From assembly GCF_038397745.1 (NCBI RefSeq), contig NZ_CP151636.1:1178001-1242000 (forward strand): 64,000 nucleotides of DNA, in the 5' to 3' direction. The notes beneath the pieces are model-generated. The model saw nothing but the letters and a program-made list of their open reading frames with translations. It made no database searches and was not told where the DNA came from. Source of the stretch: Microbacterium sp. LWH11-1.2. Lineage in GTDB: Bacteria > Actinomycetota > Actinomycetes > Actinomycetales > Microbacteriaceae. The position numbers and the translations under genes are program-made. This document shows, in pieces, positions 23,927 through 33,246 of this stretch; positions within the stretch are counted from its first letter, which is position 1, and each line of letters opens with the position of its first letter.

Positions 23927-25298
23927 CGCGCGACCCGATGCGGTACTTGGCCGCGCGGTGCGTGTCCTGCACGCGGTCGCCCTTGCCCTGCAGCTTGTGG
24001 CGCAGGGTCCCCGGCGTGTACTCCTCCGGGTAGGCGCCGCGGGCGCGGAGCACCGGGATGACATGCTCGATGACGTCCTGCCAGGTGCCGGGCGTGACCG
24101 CGTAGGCGAGGTTGAATCCGTCGATGTCGGTCTCGTCGACCCAGGACTGCAGCTCGTCGGCGATCTCCTCGCCGGAGCCGACGACCGTGGGGCCGAGGCC
24201 GCCGATCGCGTTGTGCCGGCCGAAGTCGCCGACGGTCCACTCGCGTCCGAGATCCGCCTCTTCCTTCAGGTGCTGCAGCACCGACTGGATCGCGTTCGAC
24301 TCGACGTTGCCGACGGGCTCGTCCTCGCGGTACTGCGACAGGTCGACGCCCATCCAGCCCGACATGAAGGTCAGCGCGCCCTCGGGGCTCGCGTAGGTGA
24401 GGTACTCGGCGTGCTTCGCGGTCGCCTCTTCGCTGGTCGCGCCGGTGATGACCGTGAGCAGCGTGTAGATGCGCGCGTCGTAGCGGTCGCGGCCGGCGGC
24501 TTCGAGGGCGTCGCGGATGCGCTTCACGGTTCCCGCGAGCACCTCCTTCGAGGGCGCGGCGACGAAGATGGCCTCGGCGTTCTCGGCCGCGAAGCGCACG
24601 CCGCGCGGGCTCGCGCCGGCCTGGTAGATCACGGGAGTGCGCTGCGGAGAGGGCTCGGAGATGTGGATGCCGGGAACGCTGAAGTGCTTGCCCTCGTGCC
24701 CGATCGGATGCACCTTCGTGTGGTCGGTGAAGATGCCCCGCTCGCGGTCCTCGACGACGGCGTCGTCCTCCCAGGAGCCCTCCCACAGCTTGTAGAGCAC
24801 CTCGACGTACTCGTCGGCGTGGTCGTACCGGTCGTCGTGCGCGAGCTGATCCTCCTGGCCCATGTTCCGCGCGGCGCTGGGCAGGTAGCCGGTGACGACG
24901 TTCCAGCCGATGCGGCCCTGGGTGAGGTGGTCGAGCGTGCTCAGGCGGCGGGCGAACGGATACGGGTGCTCGAAGGCGGTACCGGCCGTGATGCCGAAGC
25001 CCAGGTGCTCGGTGACCGCGGCCATCGCGCTCACGAGCAGGATCGGGTCGTTCACGGGCACCTGCGCGCCGTTGCGGATCGCGGCCTCGTTCGTGCCGCC
25101 GTACACGTCGTAGGTGCCGAGCACGTCGGCGATGAAGATGCCGTCGAAGGTCGCGCTCTCGAGCAGCTTCGCGAGATCCGTCCAGTAGCTGATCGTGTTG
25201 TACTGGCGCGAACGATCCTCCGGATGCCGCCACAGCCCGGACGACTGGTGGGCGACGCAGTTCATGTCGAAGGCGTTGAAGCGGATCTGACGAGTCAT
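23916..25298 (-). CDS. Flavin-dependent monooxygenase, NtaA/SnaA/DszA family
   Basis: A 460-residue luciferase-like monooxygenase that would use FMNH2 from a separate reductase. Family strings are IRFNAFDMNCVAHQSSGLWR, FDGIFIADVLGTYDVYGG, GFGITAGTAFEHPYPFARRL, RIGWNVVTGYLPSAARN and TPVIYQAGASPRG. Relatives oxidise nitrilotriacetate, EDTA, sulfonates or thiophenes; the substrate here is unknown. It lies beyond a strong hairpin, 136 bases from the aldolase gene, and may be separately expressed although it points the same way as the importer operon. Start 25307 is an alternative. Confidence 0.9.
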   Translation of the reverse strand: MTRQIRFNAFDMNCVAHQSSGLWRHPEDRSRQYNTISYWTDLAKLLESATFDGIFIADVLGTYDVYGGTNEAAIRNGAQVPVNDPILLVSAMAAVTEHLGFGITAGTAFEHPYPFARRLSTLDHLTQGRIGWNVVTGYLPSAARNMGQEDQLAHDDRYDHADEYVEVLYKLWEGSWEDDAVVEDRERGIFTDHTKVHPIGHEGKHFSVPGIHISEPSPQRTPVIYQAGASPRGVRFAAENAEAIFVAAPSKEVLAGTVKRIRDALEAAGRDRYDARIYTLLTVITGATSEEATAKHAEYLTYASPEGALTFMSGWMGVDLSQYREDEPVGNVESNAIQSVLQHLKEEADLGREWTVGDFGRHNAIGGLGPTVVGSGEEIADELQSWVDETDIDGFNLAYAVTPGTWQDVIEHVIPVLRARGAYPEEYTPGTLRHKLQGKGDRVQDTHRAAKYRIGSRVTA

Positions 25299-25382
25299 GG
25301 AGACCATGAAACGTCACCGGGCCTCAGTAATCCAGCCTCGGTGAAACGCGCGGACACACGGGAGCGGGGAGCCGGAACAGCG

Positions 25383-25419
25383 GACGACGCCCGCTGCCGG
25401 GGAGGCAGCGGGCGTCGTC
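25383..25419. terminator. Strong hairpin terminator at the end of the importer operon
   Basis: A perfect 16-bp stem (arms 25383-25398 and 25404-25419, beginning GACGACGCCC and ending GGGCGTCGTC) with a 5-base loop lies 15 bases beyond the aldolase stop. No U-tract follows. Confidence 0.8.
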
Positions 25420-25434
25420 GGCGGGGGCGGGTGA

Positions 25435-26196
25435 TCAGGAGGAGACAGGCGCCGATGCGGTCGCGATCAGGTCGTCCATGAGCGAGCGGGCGTTGCCGTA
25501 GCCCTCCGCGATCGCGGCGTGCTGCATCGCGAGCAGCACGTAGTCGGCGTTCTCGGCGACCGCGAACTCCTTCTCGATGGTCGTCCAGGCGGGCAGCACC
25601 CAGGGCTTGTCGTTCGCGCGCGCCGCCGCGATCACACGGCGGAAGTCGTCGAAGTCGGCCTCGGTCTGCCGGTACGCGCCGCGGCCGCTCATGGCGGCCA
25701 GGTCGCCGGGGCCGATGAAGATGCCGTCGACGGTGGGCAGCGCCGCGATCGCCTCGACGTCGCGCAGGGCCCGCGGATCCTCGACCATCGGGAACACCTT
25801 GATGTCGCGGTCCTGCGCGGCGATCCACTCGTCCGAGTATCCGCGGTAGCTCATCGTGCGGCCGCCCGCGAGGCTTCGCGAGCCGAGCGGCGGGAACTTC
25901 GCGAAGTCGGTGACGAGCTTCGCGTGCTCGAGCCCTTCGATGTGGGGGATGATCACACCGTCTGAGCCGAAGTCGAGGGCCTGCTGGATCGCGCCGCGCT
26001 CGGGGACCAGCACCTTCGACAGCACCTCGAGCCCGAGGCCCTTGAGCAGCGGGATGAAGCGCTCAAGGATCGAGAGGTCGAACGAGCCGTGCTCGATGTC
26101 GAGCACCACGAAGTCGTATCCGAGACCGGCGACGATCTCGCCGATCGCGCTGCTGCCGTCCGACAGCCAGGCTCCCTGCTTGAGCGAATGAGACAT
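25435..26196 (-). CDS. HpcH/HpaI family aldolase/citrate lyase-type enzyme
   Basis: A 253-residue TIM-barrel class II aldolase. Key strings are GYDFVVLDIEHGSFDL (the metal/substrate region), SDGVIIPHIEGLEHAK, GSRSLAGGRTMSYRGYSDEW and DGIFIGPGDLAAMSGRG. Relatives cleave 2-keto-3-deoxy or 4-hydroxy-2-oxo acids to pyruvate and an aldehyde. AAGGAAC precedes the start. It is the last gene of the importer/LysR/hydrolase unit, suggesting that the imported compound is broken down to a keto acid. Confidence 0.88.
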   Translation of the reverse strand: MSHSLKQGAWLSDGSSAIGEIVAGLGYDFVVLDIEHGSFDLSILERFIPLLKGLGLEVLSKVLVPERGAIQQALDFGSDGVIIPHIEGLEHAKLVTDFAKFPPLGSRSLAGGRTMSYRGYSDEWIAAQDRDIKVFPMVEDPRALRDVEAIAALPTVDGIFIGPGDLAAMSGRGAYRQTEADFDDFRRVIAAARANDKPWVLPAWTTIEKEFAVAENADYVLLAMQHAAIAEGYGNARSLMDDLIATASAPVSS

Positions 26197-26225
26197 GTTG
26201 TTCCTTTCTTTCGGTGCCGACGGCG

Positions 26226-27023
26226 TCAGGCCGAGGCGACCACGGTGAAGCGGCGGTTGGCGAGCGAGGGATTGACGGAGCGCACCTGGGCGACGCGTTC
26301 GGGCGTGGCGTCGGCGACCGCGATGCCGCTGCTCTCGCCGATCTCGCCGAGCGTGATGCCCATGGGATCGACGATGATGCTGCCGCCGGTGCCGACGCCG
26401 GGTCCCTGCGACACCGCGGCGACATACAGGGTGTTCTCGATCGCGCGGGCGCGGGCGAGCGTGTTCCAGTGGTCCTCCTTGCGGGCGCCCGGCATCCACG
26501 CCGCGGGGTAGAGCAGCAGGTCGACGCCGGCGTCGGCGTGCTCGCGCGCGGCCTCGGGGAAGCGCAGGTCGTAGCAGGTCAGCATCCCGATCGTGACGTC
26601 GTCGATCGTGAACGTCACGGGGCCGTCGATGTCGCCGGGGCGGATGTGCTCGGACTCGAGGAACCCGAACGCGTCGTACAGGTGGAGCTTGTGGTACACC
26701 CGGGAGAGGCCGTCATCCGGCGTCACCAGCACGAGCGTGTTGTATCCGCGCGACTCGTCGTCGATCGACTCGAGCATGCCCGCGACGATCGCGACTCCCG
26801 TGCGGCGAGCCAGTCCGGCCAGCGCCGTCACGAACGGACCATCCAGTGCCTCGCCCTGCTTCACGAACTCGGCGTCGAGGTTCGGGACGTCGAACATGGC
26901 GAACTCGGGGAACACCACCAGGCGTGCGCCGGCGGCGGCCGCCTCTTCCGTGAGACGGGTGATCTCCTCGAGGTTGGCGGCCTTGTCGCCGCCCGAGACC
27001 ATCTGGCCGATCGCGAACTTCAT
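26226..27023 (-). CDS. Carbon-nitrogen hydrolase (nitrilase superfamily amidase)
   Basis: A 265-residue nitrilase-superfamily enzyme. The Glu-Lys-Cys triad is visible: VVFPEFAMF (Glu40), YHKLHLYD (Lys112) and GMLTCYDLRFPE (Cys150). The sequence fits the small omega-amidase/deaminated-glutathione amidase-like branch, which hydrolyses amide C-N bonds. AAAGGAG precedes the ATG, which overlaps the LysR stop by four bases. Confidence 0.92.
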   Translation of the reverse strand: MKFAIGQMVSGGDKAANLEEITRLTEEAAAAGARLVVFPEFAMFDVPNLDAEFVKQGEALDGPFVTALAGLARRTGVAIVAGMLESIDDESRGYNTLVLVTPDDGLSRVYHKLHLYDAFGFLESEHIRPGDIDGPVTFTIDDVTIGMLTCYDLRFPEAAREHADAGVDLLLYPAAWMPGARKEDHWNTLARARAIENTLYVAAVSQGPGVGTGGSIIVDPMGITLGEIGESSGIAVADATPERVAQVRSVNPSLANRRFTVVASA

Positions 27024-27937
27024 GATTCTCCTTTGATCGAGACGAGGCTCTCCGGATCGGAGAGCACGGTGATGCAGTGCTGCACGAAGGCGCGCCCGAC
27101 CGAGTCGAGTCGGCGTTCGAACCACGAGATCGAGGTGGTGAGTCCCACCGAGGGATTGACCAGCGTGCGGTACACGACGTTGTGCTGCGGGATGTCCGAC
27201 AGCGATTTCGGGATGAAGCACACGCCCATGCCCGCCGACACCATGGCGGCCTGGTCGAGGTACGAGCCCATGACCTCGAGCGAGCGCGGGGAGAACCCGG
27301 CGCGCATGCACGCCGTCACGACGGCGTCGTAGCCGGTCGGGTTGGCGGTGCGCGGACCCTGGAGGATGCGCTCGTTGCGCAGCATCGCGAAATCCACCTC
27401 CTCCACGCCGGCGAGCGGATGGTCGTCGGGCAGGGCCACGAGGTAGTCCTCGGAGAACAGCGCGGCCGACGAGAGATCCTTGAGGTCGGGCTCGGTGAGC
27501 AGGATCGCGACGTCGATCGACCCCTGCTCGAGCTCGTCCACCAGCAGGGAGGTGGGGATGCTGCGCACCTGGACGGTCGCGGTCGGATGCGCGCGGATGA
27601 ACTGCCGTACGGCTCCCGCCGGCGAGCTGAACATCATCGCCGGGACGATCCCGACCCGCACCCGCCCGAACTCATGGCTGCGCTGATCGTCGAGCAGCTG
27701 CGTGATGTGCTGCATGGCCTCGAGCACGCGCCGGCACCGATAGTAGAACTCGCGTCCGGCCTCGGTAGGCGTGATGGGCCGTGTGGAGCGGTCGATCAAG
27801 GCGACACCCACGTCCTTCTCCAGCCGTGAGATCTGCTGCGAGAGTGCGGGAGCGGTGATGAAGAGGCTGTCGGCGGCCTGCTTGAAACCGCCGGCGTCGA
27901 CCAGCGTGACGAACAGCTCGAGGCGTCGCGTCTCCAT
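27020..27937 (-). CDS. LysR family transcriptional regulator
   Basis: A 305-residue regulator. The N-terminal winged helix reads FVTLVDAGGFKQAADSLFIT, then ALSQQISRLEKDVGVALIDR, and a periplasmic-binding-protein-like effector domain follows (RVRVGIVPAMMFSSPAG, DVAILLTEPDL, EDYLVALPDDHPLA). Unusually for LysR genes, it is not divergent but sits inside the operon: two bases after the ATPase gene and overlapping the amidase gene (ATGA). It probably controls the whole unit through the promoter upstream of the binding-protein gene. Confidence 0.92.
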   Translation of the reverse strand: METRRLELFVTLVDAGGFKQAADSLFITAPALSQQISRLEKDVGVALIDRSTRPITPTEAGREFYYRCRRVLEAMQHITQLLDDQRSHEFGRVRVGIVPAMMFSSPAGAVRQFIRAHPTATVQVRSIPTSLLVDELEQGSIDVAILLTEPDLKDLSSAALFSEDYLVALPDDHPLAGVEEVDFAMLRNERILQGPRTANPTGYDAVVTACMRAGFSPRSLEVMGSYLDQAAMVSAGMGVCFIPKSLSDIPQHNVVYRTLVNPSVGLTTSISWFERRLDSVGRAFVQHCITVLSDPESLVSIKGES

Positions 27938-27939
27938 GT

Positions 27940-29625
27940 CTAGGCCCCCCTCAGTGCGTGCCGCTCGGCGCGACGCACCCTCTGGATCTCGGGATCGGGA
28001 ACCGGCGCCGCCGCGATCAGACGCTTGGTGTACTCATCGACCGGATGGTGCAGCACGTCCTCCGTGGGGCCTTCCTCGATCACGTCGCCATGACGCAGGA
28101 CCACGACGCGGTTCGACAGGGTCTCGACCACCGAGAGGTCGTGGCTGATGAACAGACACGAGAACCCGAGTTCGCGCTGGAGCGCGAGGAACAGGTCCAG
28201 CACCTGCGCCTGCACCGACACGTCGAGCGCCGAGGTCGGTTCGTCGGCGATCATGAGCACGGGGTCGGTCGCGATGGCTCGGGCGATGCCGATGCGCTGA
28301 CGTTGACCGCCCGAGAGCTCGTGCGGGTAGCGGTCGCACCAGTCGGGGTTCAGCTGCACCTGCTCCAGCAGCTCCTTCGCGCGGGTGCGGCGTGCGCGGG
28401 GATCCCGGACGAGTCCCTGCCACAGAAGCGGGTCGGAGATCGCCTGCCCGATCGTGCGCCGAGGGTTGAGCGACGACGCCGGGTCCTGGAACACCATCGT
28501 CACGTGGCGGCGCAGCTGACGCAGCGCCCGCCCCGGGCGACCGGTGATGCGTTCGCCGCGGACCTCGAGCAGGCCCTCGGTCACGGGCAGCAGCCCGATC
28601 GCCGCCTTGCCGATCGTGGACTTGCCAGAGCCCGACTCGCCGACGAGACCGACGATCTCGCCGCGTGCGACCTCCAGATCGATGCCGTTGATGGCCTGGA
28701 ACCCGGGCCGCCGCCAGCGTCCGGGATAGCGGATGACGGCATCCTGCAGGCGCAGCACGGTCTCGGGCAACGGGGTGGCGGCGGTCACGCCGTCGATGCG
28801 CAGCTTGTTCCTCGCCGCCGACAGGAAGTCGTCCGCCTTGCCCAGGTGCGGCACGGCCGCGAGCAGCGCCTGCGTGTACGGCTCCTTCGGGTGGCGGAAG
28901 AGCTCCGCCGACGGGGCGCTCTCCACGACCCGGCCGTCCTTCATCACGACGACCTGATCGGCCACATCCGCCACGACGCCCATGTCGTGCGTGATGATCA
29001 GCACGGCCATGCCCATCCGCTCCTGGATCTCGGCGATCAGGTCCAGGATCTCGGCCTGCACCGTGACGTCGAGCGCCGTGGTCGGCTCGTCCGCGATGAG
29101 CAGGTCAGGCTCCGAGGAGATCGCCATCGCGATCATCGCCCGCTGGCGCTGGCCGCCGGAGAGCTGGTGGGGATATTGATCGACCTTCTCCTCGGGCGAG
29201 GGCATGTGCACGTCGCGCAGCAGCTGCACGGCGCGCGCACGCACCGTCTTGGCGTCGAGGTCATGGTGGCTCGTGAGCGCCTCGGCCAGCTGGTGCCCGA
29301 TCGTGTAGACGGGATTCAGCGCCGTCATCGGCTCCTGGAAGATGGTCGCGATGCGGGCGCCCCGCAGCGGTCGCAGCCCCTTGTCGCGCATCGGCACCAG
29401 GTCGATGCCGTCGAACAGGATGCGTCCGCTGCGCCGCGCGTTCGGGGGGAGCAGATCGAGGATCGACATCGCGGTGACGGATTTGCCAGAGCCCGACTCG
29501 CCGACGAGCGCGAGGGTCTGGCGCCGGTCGACGCTGAACGACACGTCGTAGGTGACCTGACGCGGCCCATCGGGGGTGGCGAACTCGACGGACAGCCCGT
29601 CGACCTGCAGCAGCGGTTCGGTCAT
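27940..29625 (-). CDS. Dipeptide/oligopeptide ABC transporter, two fused ATPase domains
   Basis: A 561-residue protein carrying both ATPase domains. The first has Walker A GESGSGKSVT, signature LSGGQRQRAM and Walker B LLIADEPTTALD. The second has Walker A GESGSGKSTIG, signature LSGGQRQRIGIA and Walker B LMIADEPTSALD. It fuses the DppD- and DppF-type subunits. Its ATG overlaps the permease stop. It energises import of a peptide- or nickel-type ligand. Confidence 0.94.
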   Translation of the reverse strand: MTEPLLQVDGLSVEFATPDGPRQVTYDVSFSVDRRQTLALVGESGSGKSVTAMSILDLLPPNARRSGRILFDGIDLVPMRDKGLRPLRGARIATIFQEPMTALNPVYTIGHQLAEALTSHHDLDAKTVRARAVQLLRDVHMPSPEEKVDQYPHQLSGGQRQRAMIAMAISSEPDLLIADEPTTALDVTVQAEILDLIAEIQERMGMAVLIITHDMGVVADVADQVVVMKDGRVVESAPSAELFRHPKEPYTQALLAAVPHLGKADDFLSAARNKLRIDGVTAATPLPETVLRLQDAVIRYPGRWRRPGFQAINGIDLEVARGEIVGLVGESGSGKSTIGKAAIGLLPVTEGLLEVRGERITGRPGRALRQLRRHVTMVFQDPASSLNPRRTIGQAISDPLLWQGLVRDPRARRTRAKELLEQVQLNPDWCDRYPHELSGGQRQRIGIARAIATDPVLMIADEPTSALDVSVQAQVLDLFLALQRELGFSCLFISHDLSVVETLSNRVVVLRHGDVIEEGPTEDVLHHPVDEYTKRLIAAAPVPDPEIQRVRRAERHALRGA

Positions 29626-30467
29626 GAGCGCTTCTTCGCTTTCGGGTCGAGGAGGTCCCGCAGTGCGTCGCCGAGGATGCCGAAGGCGAGGATCGTCAGC
29701 ACGATCACGGCTCCGGGCACGAGCAGCACATGCGGATCGGTGGTGAGGTAGCGCTGGCCCTGCGCGACCATGGAGCCCCAGGACGGGGTGGGCGGCACGA
29801 CGCCGAGGCCCAGGTAGCTGAGCCCGGACTCCATCAGGATCGCCGCAGCCATCGTGAGCGAGAACTGGACGATGATCGGCGCGGAGACGTTCGCGAGCAC
29901 GGTGCGGAACAGGATCACGATCGTCGGAGCGCCGAACGTGCGCGCTGCGTCCACGTACTCCTCGCGCTTGATGGAGAGCACCTGCCCGTAGGTGATGCGG
30001 GCGAAGATGGGCGCGAAGAGCACCCCGATCGCGATGATGAGCGTGACCGGCCCTGGGCCGTACAGCGTCACGGCCAGCAGGGCGAGCACGATCGGCGGGA
30101 ACGCGAGGATCACGTCGACCACGAGCCGCATGGTCACGATCTCGGTGAGCCCGTTGAAGTAGCCGCCGAGCAGTCCCAGCAGGGTTCCGAGGACGGTCGC
30201 GAGCAGAGTCGCTCCGAGGGCGATGAACAGCTCCACCTGAGCGCCGAACATGATGCGGGAGAGGATGTCGCGGCCGAGCTCGTCGGTGCACAGCAGGTGA
30301 CCGGGGCTGAACAGCGGCTGCAGTCGCAGGGCGACGTTCTGCGCGATGGGGTCGTACGGCGCGAGCAGCGGGGCGAACGCCATCAGGATGAGGATGACCA
30401 GGAGGTAGATCACCATGACCGTCCGCAGAGGCGTGATCGCCTGGCGGACGCGGGGGCTGAGTTTCAT
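29622..30467 (-). CDS. Dipeptide/oligopeptide ABC transporter permease (DppC type)
   Basis: A 281-residue permease with the OppC N-terminal domain (APLLAPYDPIAQN), the LLCTDELGRDILSRIMFGA motif, six spans, and the EAA loop EEYVDAARTFGAPTIVILFR. It overlaps both neighbours by four bases (ATGA). Confidence 0.93.
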   Translation of the reverse strand: MKLSPRVRQAITPLRTVMVIYLLVILILMAFAPLLAPYDPIAQNVALRLQPLFSPGHLLCTDELGRDILSRIMFGAQVELFIALGATLLATVLGTLLGLLGGYFNGLTEIVTMRLVVDVILAFPPIVLALLAVTLYGPGPVTLIIAIGVLFAPIFARITYGQVLSIKREEYVDAARTFGAPTIVILFRTVLANVSAPIIVQFSLTMAAAILMESGLSYLGLGVVPPTPSWGSMVAQGQRYLTTDPHVLLVPGAVIVLTILAFGILGDALRDLLDPKAKKRS

Positions 30468-31417
30468 GCTCGCCTCACTCGGGGGTCGAGGATTCCGTAG
30501 GTGATGTCGACGACGATGTTGATCGCGATGAACAGCATCGCGATCACGATCACGACGCCCTGTACGACCGGGTAGTCGCGCGTCGTGACGCCGTCGACGA
30601 GCAGGCTCGACAGGCCGGGGTAGTTGAACACCCTCTCGACGAGGACAGTCGATCCGAGCAGTGTGCCGAAGCCGATGCCGACCACGGTCACCACGGGGGT
30701 CAGCGAGTTGCGCAGCACGTGCCGGCGGAACACCGTGAACGGCGCCAGCCCGATCGACTTCGCGGTGCGCACCCAGTCCTGGGACTGCACCTCGAGGACG
30801 GCCGACCGTGTCATGCGCGCGATCTGCGCCGCGAAGCCGACTGCCAGCGACACCGCGGGCAGGGTGAGGCTCGTGATCGATCCGAGGAAGTCCTTCGACG
30901 GATCGACGTAGCCGCCGGCGGGGAACAGCCCGAGCGTGATCGAGAACACCAGGATCAGCACCGCGCCGAACACGAACACCGGAAGGGCGACGCCGATGGA
31001 GCTCAGGGCGGTGACGAGGGTGTCGACCCAGCCGCCGCGTCGGGCGGCGATCGCGCCCATCGCGACGCCGAAGACGATCGACAGCAGTGTGGCGAACACC
31101 ACGAGGTTCAGCGTGCGGGGGAGGCGGGCGCCGATCGCCTCGAGCACGGGCTGCGAGGTGCGGAACGATTCGCCGAGGTCTCCGGTGAAGACGCCGCTGA
31201 GGAACGAGAGGTACTGCGTGAGCAGCGGCTGGTCGAGGCCGAGCTGCTCGCGGAGCGCGGCGACGGCTTCCGGGCTGGGCGCCCCGCCGTCACCGGTGCT
31301 CAGCAGCAGCACGGCGGGGTCGCCCGGGACGAGTTGGAGTGCGGAGAAGATGAGGGTGAGGACCAGCAGGACCAGTCCCACCCCCATCGCCAGCCGCTTC
31401 GCGATGAAGAGGAGCAC
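30464..31417 (-). CDS. Dipeptide/oligopeptide ABC transporter permease (DppB type)
   Basis: A 317-residue permease. The DppB start has LVLLVLTLIFSALQLVPGDP, followed by LREQLGLDQPLLTQYL and the EAA loop SQDWVRTAKSIGLAPFTVFR. It starts six bases after the binding-protein gene, consistent with tight cotranscription. Confidence 0.93.
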   Translation of the reverse strand: MLLFIAKRLAMGVGLVLLVLTLIFSALQLVPGDPAVLLLSTGDGGAPSPEAVAALREQLGLDQPLLTQYLSFLSGVFTGDLGESFRTSQPVLEAIGARLPRTLNLVVFATLLSIVFGVAMGAIAARRGGWVDTLVTALSSIGVALPVFVFGAVLILVFSITLGLFPAGGYVDPSKDFLGSITSLTLPAVSLAVGFAAQIARMTRSAVLEVQSQDWVRTAKSIGLAPFTVFRRHVLRNSLTPVVTVVGIGFGTLLGSTVLVERVFNYPGLSSLLVDGVTTRDYPVVQGVVIVIAMLFIAINIVVDITYGILDPRVRRA

Positions 31418-31422
31418 GGGTC

Positions 31423-33006
31423 CTACTTCACCGAGGCGTGCGCCAGGTTGAGCGAGCTGTAGAAGACCAGGAAGCCGGGCAGGGTCTGGAATCCGCTCAC
31501 CTTGTCGTTGTAGGCGTACGCCTGCTCACGGGTGTTGATCGAGGCGAACGGCACGTCCTCGGCCCAGATGTCGGCGATCTCCTGGTAGATCTCCTTCTTG
31601 GCGGCGTCGTCGTCGGCGGCACGCAGACCGTCTTCGATCAGGCCCCGCAGCGTGTCGTTGGAGTAGCCCCAGCCGACGTTGAAGTTGCGGCTGTCGACCA
31701 CCCAGTTGAGCAGGTACGACGGGTCGGTGATCACACCGGCATCGCCCGAGACGGCGAGGTCGTACTCGCCGGCGTTGCCCTTGCTGACGCGGGTGGACCA
31801 GTCGGGGGCGTCGAGTGTCACGTCGATGCCGATCGCGCGGAGGTCCTCCTGCACCGACAGGGCGTTGTCCTGCAGGAACGTGTACTGCGAGGTCGAGAGC
31901 AGGGTGGCCGCGAAGCCGTCGGGGTACCCGGCCTCGGCGAGCAGCTCCTTGGCCTTCTTCGGGTCGTAGCTCCACAGCTCGGCGGCAGACGGGTCGTATG
32001 CGGGGTCGTCCTCGGGGATCACGATGCCGTCCAGCGGGGCGCCGTTGCTCTGGAACGCGGCGAGCACGGCGTTCTCGCGATTGAGCGCGTAGGCCACGGC
32101 CTGGCGCACCTTCGGATCGGCGAACGGGCCCTCCGTCACGTTGAACTGCACGTACTGGAACGGACCCTGCTGCGCGTCGACCGTGAGTCCAGCATCCGCC
32201 ACCCGCTGGAAGTTCTCCCACGGGACGTACTCGATCATGTCGACGTCGCCGCTGAGCAGCGCGTTGGTGCGCGCTTCGCCGTCGGGGTAGAACTTCACCT
32301 CGATGCTGTCGAGCGCGACATCGTCGGCGTCGTAGAAGTCCTCGTCCTTCTCGACGGTGAGGCCGATGCCCTCTTGCAGGTCGGTCATCTCGAAGGGCCC
32401 GGCGCCCACCCAGTTGGGGGTGTCGGCGTTGAGCGACGTGTCGGGCACGATCGCGGCGAACGGCAGGGCGAGGTACTGCAGGAACGCCGTGTTCGGCTGG
32501 GCGAGGGTGATCGTGACGGTGTCGTCGGCGACCGTGATCTCGGTGACGTCCTTGAGGCCGGCGGCGAGCTGCGATCCGTTGGCGGGATCGCGGTAGTAGT
32601 CCAGCGAGTTCTTCACGTTCTCGGCGGTGAGCGGGGTGTCGTCATGGAACGTGAGATCGGGGCGGATGGTGAACACGTAGCTCGTCGGATCCGTGGTGTC
32701 GACCGACTCCGCGATACCGGGAACCACGGCTCCCGCCTCGTCGTAGGTCATCAGACCGCGGTGCACCATCGTGAGCAGCTGGTTGACCGCACCGCCCTGC
32801 TGCATGCCGGTGATCGGGGTGGCCGGTTCGGCGGAGAGGCCGAAGGTCAGCGTCTGCGGACCATCCGAACCGTCGGCGTCGCCGGAGTCGGACGAGCCTC
32901 CACACCCGGCGAGGACGAGGATCGAGGCGGCGCCGAAGGCGACGGCACCGATCCAGCGGTGAGCAGTCCGGCGGTCGTGTCGGGCGGGACGCGGTGAAAT
33001 GGGCAT
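31423..33006 (-). CDS. Family 5 ABC transporter substrate-binding lipoprotein
   Basis: A 527-residue binding protein of the peptide/nickel class. The lipoprotein signal is VAFGAASILVLAGCGGS with the lipidated Cys near residue 35. Family strings include ESVDTTDPTSYVFTIRPDLT, FHDDTPLTAENVKNSLDYYR, PNWVGAGPFEM and DPKVRQAVAYALNRE. GGAAGGA precedes the ATG. It is the first gene of an operon with DppB, DppC, fused ATPases, LysR, an amidase and an aldolase, so the ligand may be an amide-containing carboxylate or a peptide. Confidence 0.93.
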   Translation of the reverse strand: MPISPRPARHDRRTAHRWIGAVAFGAASILVLAGCGGSSDSGDADGSDGPQTLTFGLSAEPATPITGMQQGGAVNQLLTMVHRGLMTYDEAGAVVPGIAESVDTTDPTSYVFTIRPDLTFHDDTPLTAENVKNSLDYYRDPANGSQLAAGLKDVTEITVADDTVTITLAQPNTAFLQYLALPFAAIVPDTSLNADTPNWVGAGPFEMTDLQEGIGLTVEKDEDFYDADDVALDSIEVKFYPDGEARTNALLSGDVDMIEYVPWENFQRVADAGLTVDAQQGPFQYVQFNVTEGPFADPKVRQAVAYALNRENAVLAAFQSNGAPLDGIVIPEDDPAYDPSAAELWSYDPKKAKELLAEAGYPDGFAATLLSTSQYTFLQDNALSVQEDLRAIGIDVTLDAPDWSTRVSKGNAGEYDLAVSGDAGVITDPSYLLNWVVDSRNFNVGWGYSNDTLRGLIEDGLRAADDDAAKKEIYQEIADIWAEDVPFASINTREQAYAYNDKVSGFQTLPGFLVFYSSLNLAHASVK

Positions 33007-33134
33007 GACAGAGTCCTTCCATGGTGGCGGGCACCATCGATCGAGATGTCACGAAACACGGAGTGTCACCATCGACGGCTCCGTTGCTCGTCGGGTTGTG
33101 AAGGCGTGGGGTGAAACTGAACCCTTCAGATCGA

Positions 33135-33155
33135 TTATGTCCACGGCAGACATAA
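33135..33155. promoter_or_regulatory. Inverted repeat upstream of the peptide-type importer
   Basis: Perfect 7-bp arms TTATGTC (33135-33141) and GACATAA (33149-33155). On the reverse strand the dyad includes CATAAT, a fair -10 element. It lies in a 240-base region without genes, about 130 bases before the binding-protein gene, and is a candidate site for the operon's LysR regulator or a repressor. Confidence 0.4.
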
Positions 33156-33246
33156 GCGGGAAGTTCGAGTTCTCAGTCGGAGATAACGCTGCACTTAACC
33201 TGTGGGTGATGACCTGGGATTTATCGACCCGATCCGGGCGTCGGGC

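Noticed and set aside
29626..30291. N-terminal extension of the fused ATPase gene over the DppC permease gene
   Set aside because: The frame is open upstream, but the extension is Arg-rich nonsense overlapping a well-defined permease; the ATPase begins at the ATG at 29625 inside an ATGA overlap.
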